From the NCBI RefSeq assembly GCF_014642735.1, contig NZ_BMIV01000005.1, positions 174,269 to 238,268 of the forward strand: a DNA stretch of 64,000 nt. The letters are read 5' to 3'. Shown one piece after another: positions 35,519-46,223 of this stretch. The notes beneath the pieces are model-generated. The model had not been told where the DNA came from. It saw nothing but the letters and a program-made list of their open reading frames with translations, and ran no database searches. The stretch is from Paracoccus acridae. GTDB taxonomy: Bacteria > Pseudomonadota > Alphaproteobacteria > Rhodobacterales > Rhodobacteraceae. The position numbers were made by a program, and so were the translations under genes. Each line of letters starts with the position of its first letter. The first letter of the stretch is position 1.

Positions 35519-35869
35519 ATGCTGATCCTGACCTGCCCCTATTGCGGCGTCAAAGCCGAGGAAACCGAACTGTCCCCCGGGGGCGAGGCGCATCTGAAGC
35601 GCGTCGGACCAGGTGGCACGGCCGAGGAGTTCGAGGCCTATCTGTTCGCCCGCAAGAACATCAAGGGCGTGCATTTCGAACGCTGGCGGCACGCCTATGG
35701 CTGCGGCAAGTGGTTCCTGGCCGCGCGCGACACCCATACGATGCAGGTCTATGGCACCTACAAGGCCCAGACGGCGCACGCGACCGACGAGATCGTGGCG
35801 AATGCCCGTCAGGCCCGCGCCGAATGGGTGCCCGACTGGCCCCAGGGATCCGAGGCGGTGGTCGGATGA
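35519..35869 (+). CDS. soxD: Sarcosine oxidase subunit delta
   Basis: The delta subunit binds zinc and holds the tetramer together. The 116-residue protein begins LILTCPYCGVKAEETE, giving the first Cys pair, and carries the second ligand set in HAYGCGKWF. The rest (RDTHTMQVYGTYKAQTAH) is typical. I chose the ATG at 35519 because the family starts directly with the Cys motif; an upstream start lies in the hairpin region. It overlaps soxA by ATGA. Confidence 0.95.
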   Translation: MLILTCPYCGVKAEETELSPGGEAHLKRVGPGGTAEEFEAYLFARKNIKGVHFERWRHAYGCGKWFLAARDTHTMQVYGTYKAQTAHATDEIVANARQARAEWVPDWPQGSEAVVG

Positions 35870-38796
35870 GCCGCACGCCCCCCTTCCGTCTGCCCAGGGG
35901 CGGCCGCCTGATCGACCGCGCCTTCCAGCTTGCCTTCCGCTTCGACGGCCGCCACCTGCGGGGCGTGCAGGGCGACACGCTGGCATCCGCCCTGCTGGCC
36001 AATGGCCAGATGCTGATGGGCCGGTCCTTCAAGTACCACCGCCCGCGCGGCCCCCTCGCTTCGGGGGCAGAGGAACCGAACGCGCTCTTCGGCCTGGGCC
36101 AGGGCGGCCGGTTCGAACCCAATCAGCGTGCCAGCACCACCGCGCTTGTCGCGGGCATGGTCCTGCGCAGCCAGAACTGCTGGCCCTCGCTGGACGCGGA
36201 TGTCGGCGCGATCAACAACTGGCTGTCGCCGCTGTTGCCCGCCGGCTTCTACTACAAGACCTTCATCCACCCGCGCCCCTTCTGGAAGCACCTGTTCGAG
36301 CCGGTCATCCGCCGCAGCGCGGGACTTGGCCGGGCGCCCGTGGGTCCCGACCCCGACCGCTATGAACAGGCCTATGCCTTTGCCGAAACGGTCGTCGTGG
36401 GCGGCGGCATCGCCGGGCTGACGGCGGCGCGGGATGCCGCGGACAAGGGCGGCCGGGTGATCGTGCTGGAACAGGACCCCGTCTGGGGCGGGCGCACGCC
36501 GACCGATCACGACGGCGGCCCGGCCGCCATCGACGCGCTGCTGGCCGACCTGCGCGGGCGCGGCAACGTGACCCTGCGCCGCAACTGCATGGCGACGGGG
36601 CTTTACGACCACGGCTATCTTCTGGCGCGAGAGGCGCTTGCCGACCACGACCCGAACCAGGGCATTCCCCGCCAGCGGTTGTGGCGCATCCGGGCGGGCC
36701 ATGTGATCACGGCGACCGGCGCGCTGGAACGCCCGCTGTCCTTCGCCTGCAACGACGTGCCGGGGGTGATGCTGGCTTCCGCCGTGCGCGACTTCATCAG
36801 CGGCTACGGCGTGGCGCCGGGCCGGCGGATCGTGGCCGTCACCAACAACGACGACGCCTATCGCACCGCGCTGACCGCCCAGGCGGCGGGGCTGGAGGTC
36901 GTGGCCGTCATCGACGCCCGCCCGCAGGCCAGGGGCGACCTGCCGCAGGCCGCGCGCGCGGCGAACATTCCGGTCATGACGGGCAAGGCCGTCGCCAAGG
37001 TCAAGGGCGGGACCCATGTCGAGGGCGTGGCGATCTGCGACCAGGCGGGCGACGGGCGCGTGACCGGCAGCCTGGATTGCGACGTGGTTGCCATGTCGGG
37101 CGGCTGGTCGCCGGTGGTCCACCTGTACAGCCATTGCGGCGGCCGGCTGACCTGGGACGAACCCGAGGCGATGTTCCGCCCCGACCCGTCGCGCCCGCCC
37201 TTGGGTGCGGATGGCAAGCCGATGGTCACCGTCCTGGGCGCCGCCAACGGCGATCTGCGCTGCGCGGGCGACCTGGAACGGTCCGAAGCGCCCACAATGC
37301 CGGTCTGGGTCATGCCGCAAGACGCGCCCTACAAGCTGCGCGCCAAGATGTGGCTGGATTTCCAGAACGACGTGAAGGTCAGCGACGTGGAACTGGCCGC
37401 GCGCGAAGGCTATGCCTCGGTCGAACATGCCAAGCGATACACGACGCTGGGCATGGCGACCGACCAGGGCAAGAACAGCAACATCAACGGTCTGGCGGTG
37501 CTGTCGAAGGCGCTGAACCAGCCGCTGGAAGCCACCGGCACCACCACCTTCCGCCCGCCCTATACGCCCCTGACCCTTGGCACCATCGCGGCCGAGGCGC
37601 GGGGCGAGGCCTTCCAGCCCCTGCGCAAGACGCCGATGCACGACTGGCACGCCAGCCACGGCGCGTCCTTCGAACCCGTGGGCCATTGGCGCCGCCCCTA
37701 CAGCTATCCCCGCGCGGGCGAGGACCGGCATGGCGCCGTCAACCGGGAAATCCTTGCGGTGCGCAACGGCGTGGGCACGCTGGACGCCTCGACCCTGGGC
37801 AAGATCGTGGTCAAGGGGCCGGATGCCGGCCGGTTCCTGGACATGATGTACACCAACATGATGTCCACGCTGCCGGTCGGCAAATGCCGCTATGGGTTGA
37901 TGTGCAACGAGAACGGCTTCCTGATGGATGACGGGGTGGTGGCGCGCCTGTCCACCGATACCTGGCTGTGCCACACCACCACCGGCGGGGCCGACCGCAT
38001 CCACGGGCACATGGAGGACTGGCTGCAATGCGAATGGTGGGACTGGCAGGTTTATACCGCCAACCTGACCGAGCAATATGCCCAGATCGCCGTCGCCGGA
38101 CCCAGGGCGCGCGAATTGCTGCAGCGCCTGCCGGGCACCATCGACCTGTCGCAGGACGCCTTGCCCTTCATGCAATGGGCCGAGGGCGCACTGGCGGGCA
38201 TCCCCGCGCGCATCTATCGCATCAGCTTCTCGGGCGAGCTGTCCTACGAGATCGCCGTGCCCGCGGGCCGCGGGCTGGAACTGTGGGAACGGTTGCACGC
38301 CGAGGGCCGCGACCTGGACATCACCCCCTATGGCACCGAGGCGATGCATGTCATGCGCGCCGAAAAGGGATTCATCATGATCGGGGATGAAACCGACGGC
38401 ACGGTGATCCCGCAGGATCTGGGGCTGCACTGGGCGATCTCGAAGAAGAAGCCGGACTATATCGGCAAGCGCGCGCAGGCCCGCAGCTTCATGAAGGACG
38501 GCAGCCGCTGGCAACTGGTGGGTCTGGAAAGCCTGGATGGCCGCGTCTTGCCCGACGGCGCCTATGCGGTGGAACCGGGCGTGAACGCCAACGGGCAACG
38601 CAAGACGCAGGGGCGCGTCACCTCCTCCTATCATTCGCCGACGCTGGACCGCCCCATCGCCATGGGGCTGGTGCGCCACGGCCCGGCGCGGATGGGGCAG
38701 GTGCTGGAATTTCCCCTGCCATCGGGCGAGGTGATGAAGGCGCGGATCGTCGATCCGGTCTTCTACGACAAGGAAGGAACCCGTCTGAATGGCTGA
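35866..38796 (+). CDS. soxA: Sarcosine oxidase subunit alpha
   Basis: The alpha subunit binds NAD+ and transfers the methylene unit to tetrahydrofolate. The 976-residue protein has an N-terminal ferredoxin-like domain (FDGRHLRGVQGDTLASALLA), a Rossmann region with VVGGGIAGLTAARDAADKGG (about 179-198), and a second nucleotide-binding half. The C-terminal GcvT-like folate-binding domain begins near ILAVRNGVGTLDASTLGKIV. The ATG at 35866 overlaps the soxD stop and gives the family length. It overlaps soxG by 8 bases. Confidence 0.96.
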   Translation: MSRTPPFRLPRGGRLIDRAFQLAFRFDGRHLRGVQGDTLASALLANGQMLMGRSFKYHRPRGPLASGAEEPNALFGLGQGGRFEPNQRASTTALVAGMVLRSQNCWPSLDADVGAINNWLSPLLPAGFYYKTFIHPRPFWKHLFEPVIRRSAGLGRAPVGPDPDRYEQAYAFAETVVVGGGIAGLTAARDAADKGGRVIVLEQDPVWGGRTPTDHDGGPAAIDALLADLRGRGNVTLRRNCMATGLYDHGYLLAREALADHDPNQGIPRQRLWRIRAGHVITATGALERPLSFACNDVPGVMLASAVRDFISGYGVAPGRRIVAVTNNDDAYRTALTAQAAGLEVVAVIDARPQARGDLPQAARAANIPVMTGKAVAKVKGGTHVEGVAICDQAGDGRVTGSLDCDVVAMSGGWSPVVHLYSHCGGRLTWDEPEAMFRPDPSRPPLGADGKPMVTVLGAANGDLRCAGDLERSEAPTMPVWVMPQDAPYKLRAKMWLDFQNDVKVSDVELAAREGYASVEHAKRYTTLGMATDQGKNSNINGLAVLSKALNQPLEATGTTTFRPPYTPLTLGTIAAEARGEAFQPLRKTPMHDWHASHGASFEPVGHWRRPYSYPRAGEDRHGAVNREILAVRNGVGTLDASTLGKIVVKGPDAGRFLDMMYTNMMSTLPVGKCRYGLMCNENGFLMDDGVVARLSTDTWLCHTTTGGADRIHGHMEDWLQCEWWDWQVYTANLTEQYAQIAVAGPRARELLQRLPGTIDLSQDALPFMQWAEGALAGIPARIYRISFSGELSYEIAVPAGRGLELWERLHAEGRDLDITPYGTEAMHVMRAEKGFIMIGDETDGTVIPQDLGLHWAISKKKPDYIGKRAQARSFMKDGSRWQLVGLESLDGRVLPDGAYAVEPGVNANGQRKTQGRVTSSYHSPTLDRPIAMGLVRHGPARMGQVLEFPLPSGEVMKARIVDPVFYDKEGTRLNG

Positions 38797-39307
38797 GGCG
38801 CTTGCAGACATCGCCCGTGTCACCGGGCTGGGAATGGTCACGATCCGCGCCGACCTGGACCACGCCGGCGACGCGATTGCCGAGGCTGCGGGCCTGGCAA
38901 TCCCCGGACAGACCCGCATCGTGACCGATGGCAGCCGGTCGCTTGGCTGGATGTCGCCCGATGAATTGCTGCTGATCCTGCCTGCTGCGGAACTGGCCGA
39001 CGCGATTGCGGCGCTGACCGACGCCCTGGCTTCTGAACATGCGCTTGTCGTCGATGTGTCGGACGCCCGCGCGGTCTTCGACGTGACCGGCCCTCATGCG
39101 GACGACGTGATCGCCAAGCTGATGCCGGTCGATCTAGACGACCTGCCGCCCGACGGATTGCGGCGAAGCCGCGCAGCCCAGACGGCGGCGGCGCTGTGGC
39201 GCATCCCCGGCGGTTTCCGGCTGATCGGGTTCCGGTCCACGGCGGATTACCTGCGCCTGATCCTTGAGAACGCGGCCATTCCCGGCAGTGGGCTGGCCCC
39301 GCGCTAG
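38789..39307 (+). CDS. soxG: Sarcosine oxidase subunit gamma
   Basis: The gamma subunit is a GcvT-like structural partner of alpha. The 172-residue protein contains RSLGWMSPDELLLILP (about 50-65), VVDVSDARAVFDVTGPHADD and the late GFRSTADYLRLILENA. It closes the sox run. No folate-linked genes (purU, folD, glyA) follow, unlike the order in many other bacteria. Confidence 0.94.
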   Translation: MAEALADIARVTGLGMVTIRADLDHAGDAIAEAAGLAIPGQTRIVTDGSRSLGWMSPDELLLILPAAELADAIAALTDALASEHALVVDVSDARAVFDVTGPHADDVIAKLMPVDLDDLPPDGLRRSRAAQTAAALWRIPGGFRLIGFRSTADYLRLILENAAIPGSGLAPR

Positions 39308-39394
39308 GAACCCGGCCCGCACCCCTTGCGTTTGACCCGCGAATGCGGGACCGTGCGCCCGACCAAGGCTCAACCCATTCTGAAAGGACAGAAA

Positions 39395-39994
39395 ATGGCT
39401 TTCACGCTTCCCGATCTTCCCTATGCGCATGATGCACTGGCCGAAGGCGGCATGTCCAGGGAAACGCTGGAATACCACCACGACAAGCACCACAAGGCCT
39501 ATGTGGACAAGCTGAACGAACTGGTGGCCGGCACCGAATGGGACGGCAAGTCGCTGGAGGACATCGTCAAGGGCACCTACCAGAAGGGCGCGGTCGCCCA
39601 GAACGGCATCTTCAACAATGCCAGCCAGCATTGGAACCACGCGCAGTTCTGGGAAATGATGACGCCGAAGCCGGGCGCCATGCCGTCGGAACTGGAACGG
39701 GCGATCACCGAATCCTTCGGCTCGGTCGATGATTTCAAGAAGAAGTTCACCAAAGGCGGCGTGGGCCAGTTCGGCTCGGGCTGGGTGTGGCTGGTCAAGA
39801 ACGCCGACGGCGGGCTGGAAGTGACCAAGACGGAAAACGGCGTGAATCCCCTGTGCCACGGCCAGACGGCGCTTCTGGGCTGCGACGTGTGGGAACACAG
39901 CTATTACATCGATTTCCGCAACGCGCGTCCGAAATACCTGGAAAACTTCCTGTCGAACCTGGTGAACTGGGAAAACGTCGCCTCGCGCATGTGA
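39395..39994 (+). CDS. sodB: Superoxide dismutase, iron/manganese family
   Basis: The enzyme converts superoxide to hydrogen peroxide and oxygen. The 199-residue protein shows TLEYHHDKHHKAYVDKLNEL (first metal His near 27), NNASQHWNHAQFW (second His) and the ligand pair in DVWEHSYYIDF. The sequence is nearer to iron-type enzymes, but the metal cannot be decided by eye. The ATG at 39395 has AAAGGACAG upstream; an earlier in-frame start at 39326 adds unrelated residues. A strong terminator follows. Confidence 0.95.
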   Translation: MAFTLPDLPYAHDALAEGGMSRETLEYHHDKHHKAYVDKLNELVAGTEWDGKSLEDIVKGTYQKGAVAQNGIFNNASQHWNHAQFWEMMTPKPGAMPSELERAITESFGSVDDFKKKFTKGGVGQFGSGWVWLVKNADGGLEVTKTENGVNPLCHGQTALLGCDVWEHSYYIDFRNARPKYLENFLSNLVNWENVASRM

Positions 39995-40016
39995 TCCTTG
40001 CCCCATCGGCAAAAGG

Positions 40017-40045
40017 CCCGGCGGATCCGTTCCGCCGGGTTTTTT
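40017..40045 (+). terminator. Intrinsic terminator after sodB
   Basis: CCCGGCGGA pairs perfectly with TCCGCCGGG (9 bp) around the loop TCCGT, followed by six T. It ends 51 bases after the sodB stop. This is the cleanest intrinsic terminator in the window. Confidence 0.93.
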
Positions 40046-40122
40046 CTTGTGATCGGCGCGGCATTGGCTTTCCGCCGCGTGCCGGTATAAGACAGGGCGC
40101 AAGACGGTTGCGGAAGGCAAGG

Positions 40123-40791
40123 ATGGCCAATCAGAACGACAACTTCATCGACGAGGTGTTCGAGGATCTGCGCCGCGAGCGCCTGTTCCGGCTGTTTCGC
40201 CGCTGGGGCTGGGTCGCGGGCCTGCTGATCCTGGGCATCGTCGCGGGCGTGATCTGGCGCGAATACAGCCAGTCGCGCGCGGAAGCCGAGGCGCGGGCCT
40301 GGGGCGATGCGATCGTGGCGGCCCAGGCGGGCGACGATCCGGCGGCGATCATGGCCGTCGATCCGCAGGGCGCTGAATCCCGCCGGGTGCTGGCGGCGCT
40401 TCTGGCGGCTTCGGAATGGTCCGAAAACGACGGCGACGATGCGGCGGCCGCTGCCCTGCGCGACGTGGCAGGCGACACCGCGGCCGGCACGGTGCTGCAC
40501 GACCTGGCCGAATTGAAGCTGGTGATGCTGCAAGGCGAGACGATGGATCCCGCGCAGCGCGACGAAATCCTGTCCCGGCTGTCGCGCGCGGGCGCGCCCT
40601 TTGAACTCTTGGCGCTGGAACAGAAGGCGGTTGCGCTGATCGGTGCCGGCCGGACGGAAGATGCCGTGAACCTGATCCGCCAGATCCAGCAAAAGGACGG
40701 CATGACCGAGGCCTTGCGCCTGCGCCTGTCCGAGATGATGATCGCCCTTGGCGTCGAGCCGGAACCATCTGAAAACATGCCCGCGGGCTGA
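40123..40791 (+). CDS. YfgM-like tetratricopeptide-type membrane protein
   Basis: The 222-residue protein has a cytoplasmic N-terminus (FIDEVFEDLRRERLFRLFRR), one transmembrane helix (about 29-45), and a periplasmic helical region rich in Ala and Asp. The layout and the position directly before bamB and der match yfgM of E. coli, an ancillary SecYEG/chaperone factor. Sequence similarity to YfgM is weak by eye, so the name rests partly on gene order. I chose the ATG at 40123, which starts the typical polar N-terminus. Confidence 0.8.
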   Translation: MANQNDNFIDEVFEDLRRERLFRLFRRWGWVAGLLILGIVAGVIWREYSQSRAEAEARAWGDAIVAAQAGDDPAAIMAVDPQGAESRRVLAALLAASEWSENDGDDAAAAALRDVAGDTAAGTVLHDLAELKLVMLQGETMDPAQRDEILSRLSRAGAPFELLALEQKAVALIGAGRTEDAVNLIRQIQQKDGMTEALRLRLSEMMIALGVEPEPSENMPAG

Positions 40792-40830
40792 TCCAGCGGG
40801 CAACCGAACGATACGAGGGAGAGGCGAGGA

Positions 40831-42156
40831 ATGACCGCCACGCTGCGACTGACCCTGGCCCTGGCGGCCGCCCTTGGCCTGCAAGCCTGCGGCGAACGGG
40901 ACACGATCCTGCCGGGGCAGCGGCTGGACCCGCTGGCCGTCACCTCGCCCGACGGGCCGGCCATCGAAGGCCCGGCGCCCGTCACCTCGACCGCGCTGCG
41001 GCTGGCGGCGCCGGTGACGAATGGCGAATGGACCCATCGCGCGGGCAATGCCGCCCACCAGCCGGGCCACCTGGCCGTGGGTCAGGGCAAGACCCGCATC
41101 TGGACCGCCGATATCGGCCAGGGCAGCGGCAAGCGCCACCGCATCAGCGCCGATCCGGTGGTCGGCGGCGGCCTAGTCTTCACGCTGGACAGCCGCACGC
41201 GCGTGACCGCGACCACGACCGGCGGCGCGACGGCCTGGACCAGCGACATCGCGCCCGCGCTGGAAACGCGCGACAGCGTGTCGGGCGGCGGCCTCGCCTA
41301 TGAAGGCGGGCGCGTCTATGCCACCAGCGGCTTTGGCGAACTGGTCGCGCTTGACGCGGCATCCGGCCGGGTGCTGTGGCGCCAGCGGGTCGATGCGCCG
41401 ATCGGCGGCGGCCCGGCGGTGCAGAACGGCGTCGTCTATGTGCTGGGCCGCAACGACATCGGCTGGGCGGTGCGCGCCGCCGACGGCAAGGTGCTGTGGC
41501 AGACCTCGGGCACGCCCTCGACCGCGGGCGTGATGGGCGTCTCGGTGCCCGCGATCCAGGGCAATACGGTGATCTTCCCCTTTGCATCCGGGCAGCTTCT
41601 GGCGGCGGACCGGGAAACCGGCGCGACGCTGTGGACCGCGCAGATCGGCGGCATGCGGATCGGCCGCGCCATCGCCAATATCCGCGACGTGACCGGCGAT
41701 CCGGTGATTTCCGGCAACATCGTCTATGGCGGAACATCGTCGGGGCGCATCAGCGCGGTCGAACTGGACAGCGGGATCGAGGCCTGGTCGGCGCGAGACG
41801 GGGCCAACAGCCCGGTCGTCGTGGCGGGCGGGTCGGTCTTTGCCGTCAACGACCAGGCCGAGCTGATCCGGCTGGACGCCGCGACCGGCGGCGTGATCTG
41901 GCGCGTCCCCATGCCCTATTACACGACCGAGCGCGTCCGCAAGCAGGACCGCATCCACGCGCATTTCGGCCCGGTCCTGGCCGGTGGCCGCCTGTTCGTC
42001 GTCTCCTCGGACGGCGTGATGCGTGTGTTCGACCCCAATTCCGGCGGCCTGGTGGGACAGGCGCAGATCCCCGGTGGTGCCGCCACCGCCCCTGCCGTTG
42101 CGGGCCAGACGATCTATGTCGTCTCGCGCGCGGGCCAATTGCACGCATTCAGATGA
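40831..42156 (+). CDS. bamB: Outer-membrane assembly lipoprotein BamB-like beta-propeller
   Basis: BamB is a lipoprotein of the BAM complex that inserts outer-membrane proteins. The 441-residue precursor has a lipoprotein signal with lipobox ALGLQAC (Cys20). PQQ-type propeller repeats follow, for example [30 protein letters not shown] and [20 protein letters not shown]. An AGGGAGAGG site precedes the ATG. It overlaps der by ATGA, in the order yfgM-bamB-der. Confidence 0.9.
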   Translation: MTATLRLTLALAAALGLQACGERDTILPGQRLDPLAVTSPDGPAIEGPAPVTSTALRLAAPVTNGEWTHRAGNAAHQPGHLAVGQGKTRIWTADIGQGSGKRHRISADPVVGGGLVFTLDSRTRVTATTTGGATAWTSDIAPALETRDSVSGGGLAYEGGRVYATSGFGELVALDAASGRVLWRQRVDAPIGGGPAVQNGVVYVLGRNDIGWAVRAADGKVLWQTSGTPSTAGVMGVSVPAIQGNTVIFPFASGQLLAADRETGATLWTAQIGGMRIGRAIANIRDVTGDPVISGNIVYGGTSSGRISAVELDSGIEAWSARDGANSPVVVAGGSVFAVNDQAELIRLDAATGGVIWRVPMPYYTTERVRKQDRIHAHFGPVLAGGRLFVVSSDGVMRVFDPNSGGLVGQAQIPGGAATAPAVAGQTIYVVSRAGQLHAFR

Positions 42157-43637
42157 CATTCACACTCGCCATCGTCGGTCGGCCCAATGTCGGCAAATCG
42201 ACCCTGTTCAACCGTCTTGTCGGCAAGAAGCTGGCCCTGGTCGATGACCAGCCGGGCGTCACCCGCGACCTGCGCGAGGGCGCGGCGCGGCTGGGGGACC
42301 TGCGCTTTGTCGTGATCGACAGCGCCGGCCTGGAAATGGCCGAGGATGACAGCCTGCAGGGCCGGATGCGCCGCCTGACCGAACGCGCGGTGGACGAGGC
42401 AGACATCTGCCTGTTCGTGATCGACGCCCGCGTGGGCGTGACTGCCGCCGACGAATATTTCGCCGAGATCCTGCGCCGTCGCGCGAAGCACGTCATCGTC
42501 GCCGCCAACAAGGCCGAGGGTCGGGCGGGCGAATCCGGCGCGATGGAGGCTTACGGCCTGGGCCTGGGCGAGCCGCTGCGGATCAGCGCCGAACATGGCG
42601 AAGGGATGGACGATCTTTATCGCGCCTTGGTCCCGCTGTCAGACCAGATCGAGGCCGAGCGTCCCGCCCCGGTGGCCGCCGAAACCTACATCGACATTTC
42701 GGACGAGGATGCCGAGACCGGCGAAGGCGCCGAGGATTGGCGCCCGTCCGCCGCGCGCCCGCTGCAACTGGCGGTGATCGGACGGCCCAATGCGGGCAAG
42801 TCCACCCTGATCAACAAGATTATCGGCGAGGACCGGTTGCTGACCGGTCCCGAAGCCGGGATCACCCGCGATTCGATCAGCGTGGCGACCACCTTCATGG
42901 GCACGCCCATGCGCATCTTCGACACGGCGGGGATGCGCAAGCGCGCCAAGGTGACGGACAAGGTAGAAAAACTTTCCGTGGCCGACGGCCTGCGCGCCGT
43001 GCGCTTTGCCGAGGTCGTGGTGGTCTTGCTGGATGTGGCCATCCCCTTCGAGCAGCAGGATCTGCGCATCGCCGATTTCGCCGAAACCGAGGGCCGGGCC
43101 GTCGTGATCGCCGCGAACAAGTGGGATCTGGAAGACGACAAGCCCCACAAGCTGAACGAGCTTCGCGCGAATTTCGAAAAGCTGCTGCCGCAGTTGAAGG
43201 GCGCGCCGCTGGTCACGGTATCCGCGCGCACCGGCAAGGGCCTGGACCGGCTGCACGCCGCGATCCTGAAGGCGCACGAGGTCTGGAACCGCCGCATCTC
43301 GACCGCGCGGCTGAACCAGTGGCTGGGCGCGATGACCGAAAGCCACCCGCCCCCCGCGCCGGGCGGCCGCCGGATCCGGCTGCGCTACATGACCCAGGTG
43401 AAGACCCGGCCGCCGGCCTTCGTGGTCAAGGCGACCCATACGGACAAGCTGCCCGACAGCTATCAGCGCTATCTGGTGAATGGGCTGCGGCAGGACTTCG
43501 ACATGCCCGGCACGCCGATCCGGCTGTTTTTCCGCGACCAGGGGACCGACAATCCCTACAAGGAAAAGGCCAACAAGATCAGCCAGTCCGGTGCCCTGTC
43601 CAAGCACAAGAACCGGCAGAAGCCGAAGGGCGCCTAG
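42153..43637 (+). CDS. der: Ribosome biogenesis GTPase Der
   Basis: Der (EngA) is a double GTPase needed for 50S subunit assembly. The 494-residue protein has two G domains with P-loops GRPNVGKST (9-17) and GRPNAGKST (about 210-218), the G3/G4 motifs of each (DSAGLE; NKAEG; DTAGMR; NKWDLE), and the C-terminal KH-like domain with RFFRDQG-type [12 protein letters not shown]. The ATG at 42153 overlaps the bamB stop. Its TAG stop lies in a CTAG shared with the convergent gene. Confidence 0.97.
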   Translation: MTFTLAIVGRPNVGKSTLFNRLVGKKLALVDDQPGVTRDLREGAARLGDLRFVVIDSAGLEMAEDDSLQGRMRRLTERAVDEADICLFVIDARVGVTAADEYFAEILRRRAKHVIVAANKAEGRAGESGAMEAYGLGLGEPLRISAEHGEGMDDLYRALVPLSDQIEAERPAPVAAETYIDISDEDAETGEGAEDWRPSAARPLQLAVIGRPNAGKSTLINKIIGEDRLLTGPEAGITRDSISVATTFMGTPMRIFDTAGMRKRAKVTDKVEKLSVADGLRAVRFAEVVVVLLDVAIPFEQQDLRIADFAETEGRAVVIAANKWDLEDDKPHKLNELRANFEKLLPQLKGAPLVTVSARTGKGLDRLHAAILKAHEVWNRRISTARLNQWLGAMTESHPPPAPGGRRIRLRYMTQVKTRPPAFVVKATHTDKLPDSYQRYLVNGLRQDFDMPGTPIRLFFRDQGTDNPYKEKANKISQSGALSKHKNRQKPKGA

Positions 43638-44380
43638 GTCGCGGCCCGCACCAGCACGACCCCCATTCCCGATATCCCGATGATCGCCGCCAGGGCGACG
43701 CCGGGATTGCTGCCCATCGTGGAAATGGCGACGGCGCAGAAGGCCCAGATGATCGCCAGCGAAAATCCCAGTGCGCGGCCCAGGCGTTCCTGGGCGATCA
43801 TGCCGATGACCGCGCCGGGCAGGATTGCCAGGATCGCCGTCTGCGGCGTGGTCAGTTCAAGCGGCACGCCGATCAGCGTGGCGACGGTGCCGGTGCCAAG
43901 CGCAACGCTCCACCCTGCCAGGAAGCCCAAGGCGGGGCGGCGCTGGCCCTTTGCGCGGATCGCCCCGGACAGGGCCGCCGTCAGCATCAGCAGCGCGCCA
44001 AGCGTGGCCAGCGGCTTGTGCAGATCGACCAGCCAGGGCCAGGCCGCGCCCACAGCCAGGGCCAAGGTCAGGGGATGCCAGGCGGGATGGGGACCGTGGT
44101 CGGACGGATCAAGATATTGCCCGACCCCGTCCAGCAGCAAAAGCGACCACAACGCGATCAGCAAGGCCCACATCAGCGGGGTCTGCGGCTGGACATAAAG
44201 CTGCGGCAATGTCGCGACCGGAACCGGCGCATGGCCCCCGAAGGCATCATAGCCCAGCCCCTGCGACAGCGTAGGCGCGGCGATCTGCAGGGCGGGGCGG
44301 CCCAAGGTCGCCAGCAGCAAGCCGCTGGCGACGAACACTGTCACCGATCCCAGGTAAAGAATGTCCGCCGCGCGTGCCAT
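43634..44380 (-). CDS. Multi-spanning membrane protein of unknown function
   Basis: The 248-residue protein has about seven hydrophobic helices spread along its length, with few charged residues in them. A polar stretch with [13 protein letters not shown] lies between helices near the middle. The arrangement loosely recalls TspO-like sensory proteins, but I cannot confirm the motif and leave it unnamed. I chose the ATG at 44380 rather than a start three codons upstream. It is convergent with der and shares its stop palindrome. Confidence 0.7.
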   Translation of the reverse strand: MARAADILYLGSVTVFVASGLLLATLGRPALQIAAPTLSQGLGYDAFGGHAPVPVATLPQLYVQPQTPLMWALLIALWSLLLLDGVGQYLDPSDHGPHPAWHPLTLALAVGAAWPWLVDLHKPLATLGALLMLTAALSGAIRAKGQRRPALGFLAGWSVALGTGTVATLIGVPLELTTPQTAILAILPGAVIGMIAQERLGRALGFSLAIIWAFCAVAISTMGSNPGVALAAIIGISGMGVVLVRAAT

Positions 44381-44436
44381 GCAGGACAACGCGGCAACCG
44401 GCGGGCAGTTTCTGGGCTGGACCGAAAGTTGGTTAA

Positions 44437-45729
44437 TCAGCCCAGCCTGCCGTCGGCGGCCAGGGTCGTCGCGCCGCCCAGATAGGGATGCAGTGCGGCG
44501 GGCAGGACGACCGATCCGTCGGCCTGCTGGCCGTTTTCCAGCACCGCGATCAGCGCGCGGCCCACGGCCAGGCCGGACCCGTTCAGCGTGTGGACGAATT
44601 CCGGCTTGCCGGTCTTGTCCGACCGATAGCGCGCGTTCATCCGCCGCGCCTGGAAATCGCCGCAGTAACTGACGCTGCTGATCTCTCGATACTTGTCCTG
44701 GCCGGGCAGCCAGACCTCCAGGTCATGGGTGATCCGCGCCCCGAAGCCCATATCGCCGGTGCAAAGCACGATGGTGCGATAGGGCAGTTCAAGGGCTTCC
44801 AGCACGGCCTCGGCGCAGCGGGTCATGCGGTCGTGTTCCGCCACGCCCGTATCGGCGTCGGTGATGGACACCATCTCGACCTTCTCGAACTGGTGCTGGC
44901 GCAGCATCCCCGTGGTGTCGCGGCCCGCGCTGCCGGCCTCGGACCGGAAGCATTGGCTGTGGGCCACCATGCGGCGGGGCAGGCTTGCATGATCGACCAG
45001 ATCGCCGTTGACGGTATTGGTCAGCGTCACCTCGGACGTGGGGATCAGCCAGTAACCCTCTCGCGTCAGATAGCTGTCCTCGCCGAACTTGGGCAGCTGG
45101 CCGGTGCCGACCATCATCTCCTCCAGCACCAGGACGGGGGCCCAGGTTTCCTGAAGGTCGTGCTTGGTGACATGCAGGTCCAGCATGAACTGGGCAAGCG
45201 CGCGGTGGATGCGCGCGACCCCGCCTTTCAGCACGACGAAGCGGCTGCCCGACAGCTTGGCGGCGGTCTCGAAGTCCATGCCCGGCTTGACGCCCGCGAT
45301 CTCGAAATGCTCGACGGGGGTGAAGTCGAAGGCGCGGGGGCTGCCCCAGCGGCGCAGTTCCACGTTGTCGTTTTCGTCGCGACCTTCCGGGACGCTGTCC
45401 AGCGGCAGGTTCGGGATCTCCATCAGCAATTCGCGCAACCGGCCGTCCAGCAGGGACGCCTCGGCCTGCATCCGGGTCACGTCGGCCTTCTTTTCGGCGA
45501 TCATGGCGCGCAGGTGTTCGAATTCGGCATTGTCGCCGCGCGCCTTGGCGGCGCCCACGTCCTTGCTGGCGCGGTTCTGGTCGGCCTGGGCGGTTTCGGC
45601 CGCGACGATGCGGGCGCGGCGATCGGCGTCCAGCGACAGGATGCGATCCGACATGGGCGACAACCCGCGCCGCGACAGGGCGGCGTCGAAGGCTGCGGGG
45701 TTTTCCCGGATGGCACGGATGTCATGCAT
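44437..45729 (-). CDS. serS: Seryl-tRNA synthetase
   Basis: SerS charges tRNA-Ser. The 430-residue class II synthetase has the N-terminal coiled-coil arm ([20 protein letters not shown], about 71-90), motif 2 in [20 protein letters not shown] and FEKVEM, and motif 3 in [18 protein letters not shown] chose the ATG at 45729, where the usual [11 protein letters not shown] start lies; the frame is open upstream into another gene region, which is a shadow. Confidence 0.97.
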   Translation of the reverse strand: MHDIRAIRENPAAFDAALSRRGLSPMSDRILSLDADRRARIVAAETAQADQNRASKDVGAAKARGDNAEFEHLRAMIAEKKADVTRMQAEASLLDGRLRELLMEIPNLPLDSVPEGRDENDNVELRRWGSPRAFDFTPVEHFEIAGVKPGMDFETAAKLSGSRFVVLKGGVARIHRALAQFMLDLHVTKHDLQETWAPVLVLEEMMVGTGQLPKFGEDSYLTREGYWLIPTSEVTLTNTVNGDLVDHASLPRRMVAHSQCFRSEAGSAGRDTTGMLRQHQFEKVEMVSITDADTGVAEHDRMTRCAEAVLEALELPYRTIVLCTGDMGFGARITHDLEVWLPGQDKYREISSVSYCGDFQARRMNARYRSDKTGKPEFVHTLNGSGLAVGRALIAVLENGQQADGSVVLPAALHPYLGGATTLAADGRLG

Positions 45730-45812
45730 GATCGTCACCGTAGGCTGGAAGCGTTGCCGGGTCCCTAGCCGATGCAGGCCCCTTGCGGAAGCCCGGCGCG
45801 GCATTTTGCGCG

Positions 45813-46160
45813 CTAGCTGCGGCCTGCCTGCGTCAGGAGGTCCGACAATGCCGGATAGAACTGGTCCGCCGTCATGTGGCCTTCCAGCCGCCCGACCTCG
45901 GACCCGTTCTCCAGCAGGATAAAGGTCGGCGTGACAAAGGGACGCCGCGCCAGGGCCAGCCCGTCGGGATAGGGGCCATGGATGTCCACGCGCATCAGCG
46001 GCGCCGCGCGGCCCGCGTCGGAGGCCGCATAGCCCGGCCCGATATTGCGGTCCCAGGCCTGGCAATAGATGCAGCCGTCCTTCTCGACCATCAGCAGGCG
46101 CAGGGGGTCGGCCGCGGCGGGCAGGGTCATCAGGGCAAGGGCGGCAAGGAAACGGATCAT
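45813..46160 (-). CDS. Periplasmic thioredoxin-fold protein (SoxW-like)
   Basis: The 115-residue precursor has a Sec signal (about 1-17) and a thioredoxin-like fold with the redox motif CIYC within [11 protein letters not shown] (about 26-36). It also has the cis-Pro region [20 protein letters not shown]. It probably reduces or handles thiols in the periplasm. It is divergent from meaB, with 63 bases between starts. No clear partner gene lies beside it. Confidence 0.87.
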   Translation of the reverse strand: MIRFLAALALMTLPAAADPLRLLMVEKDGCIYCQAWDRNIGPGYAASDAGRAAPLMRVDIHGPYPDGLALARRPFVTPTFILLENGSEVGRLEGHMTADQFYPALSDLLTQAGRS

Positions 46161-46223
46161 GGCGGCATTATCGGATGGCGGCGGTGGCTTGGCAATCGCA
46201 TCGCCGCCCCCTATCCCTTGACC

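Noticed and set aside
35809..38919. Open frame of more than 1000 codons on the minus strand opposite soxA
   Set aside because: It lies exactly opposite a clear sarcosine oxidase alpha gene. GC-rich codon use often leaves the antisense frame open. Its translation is rich in Arg, His, Gln and Gly and shows no motif.
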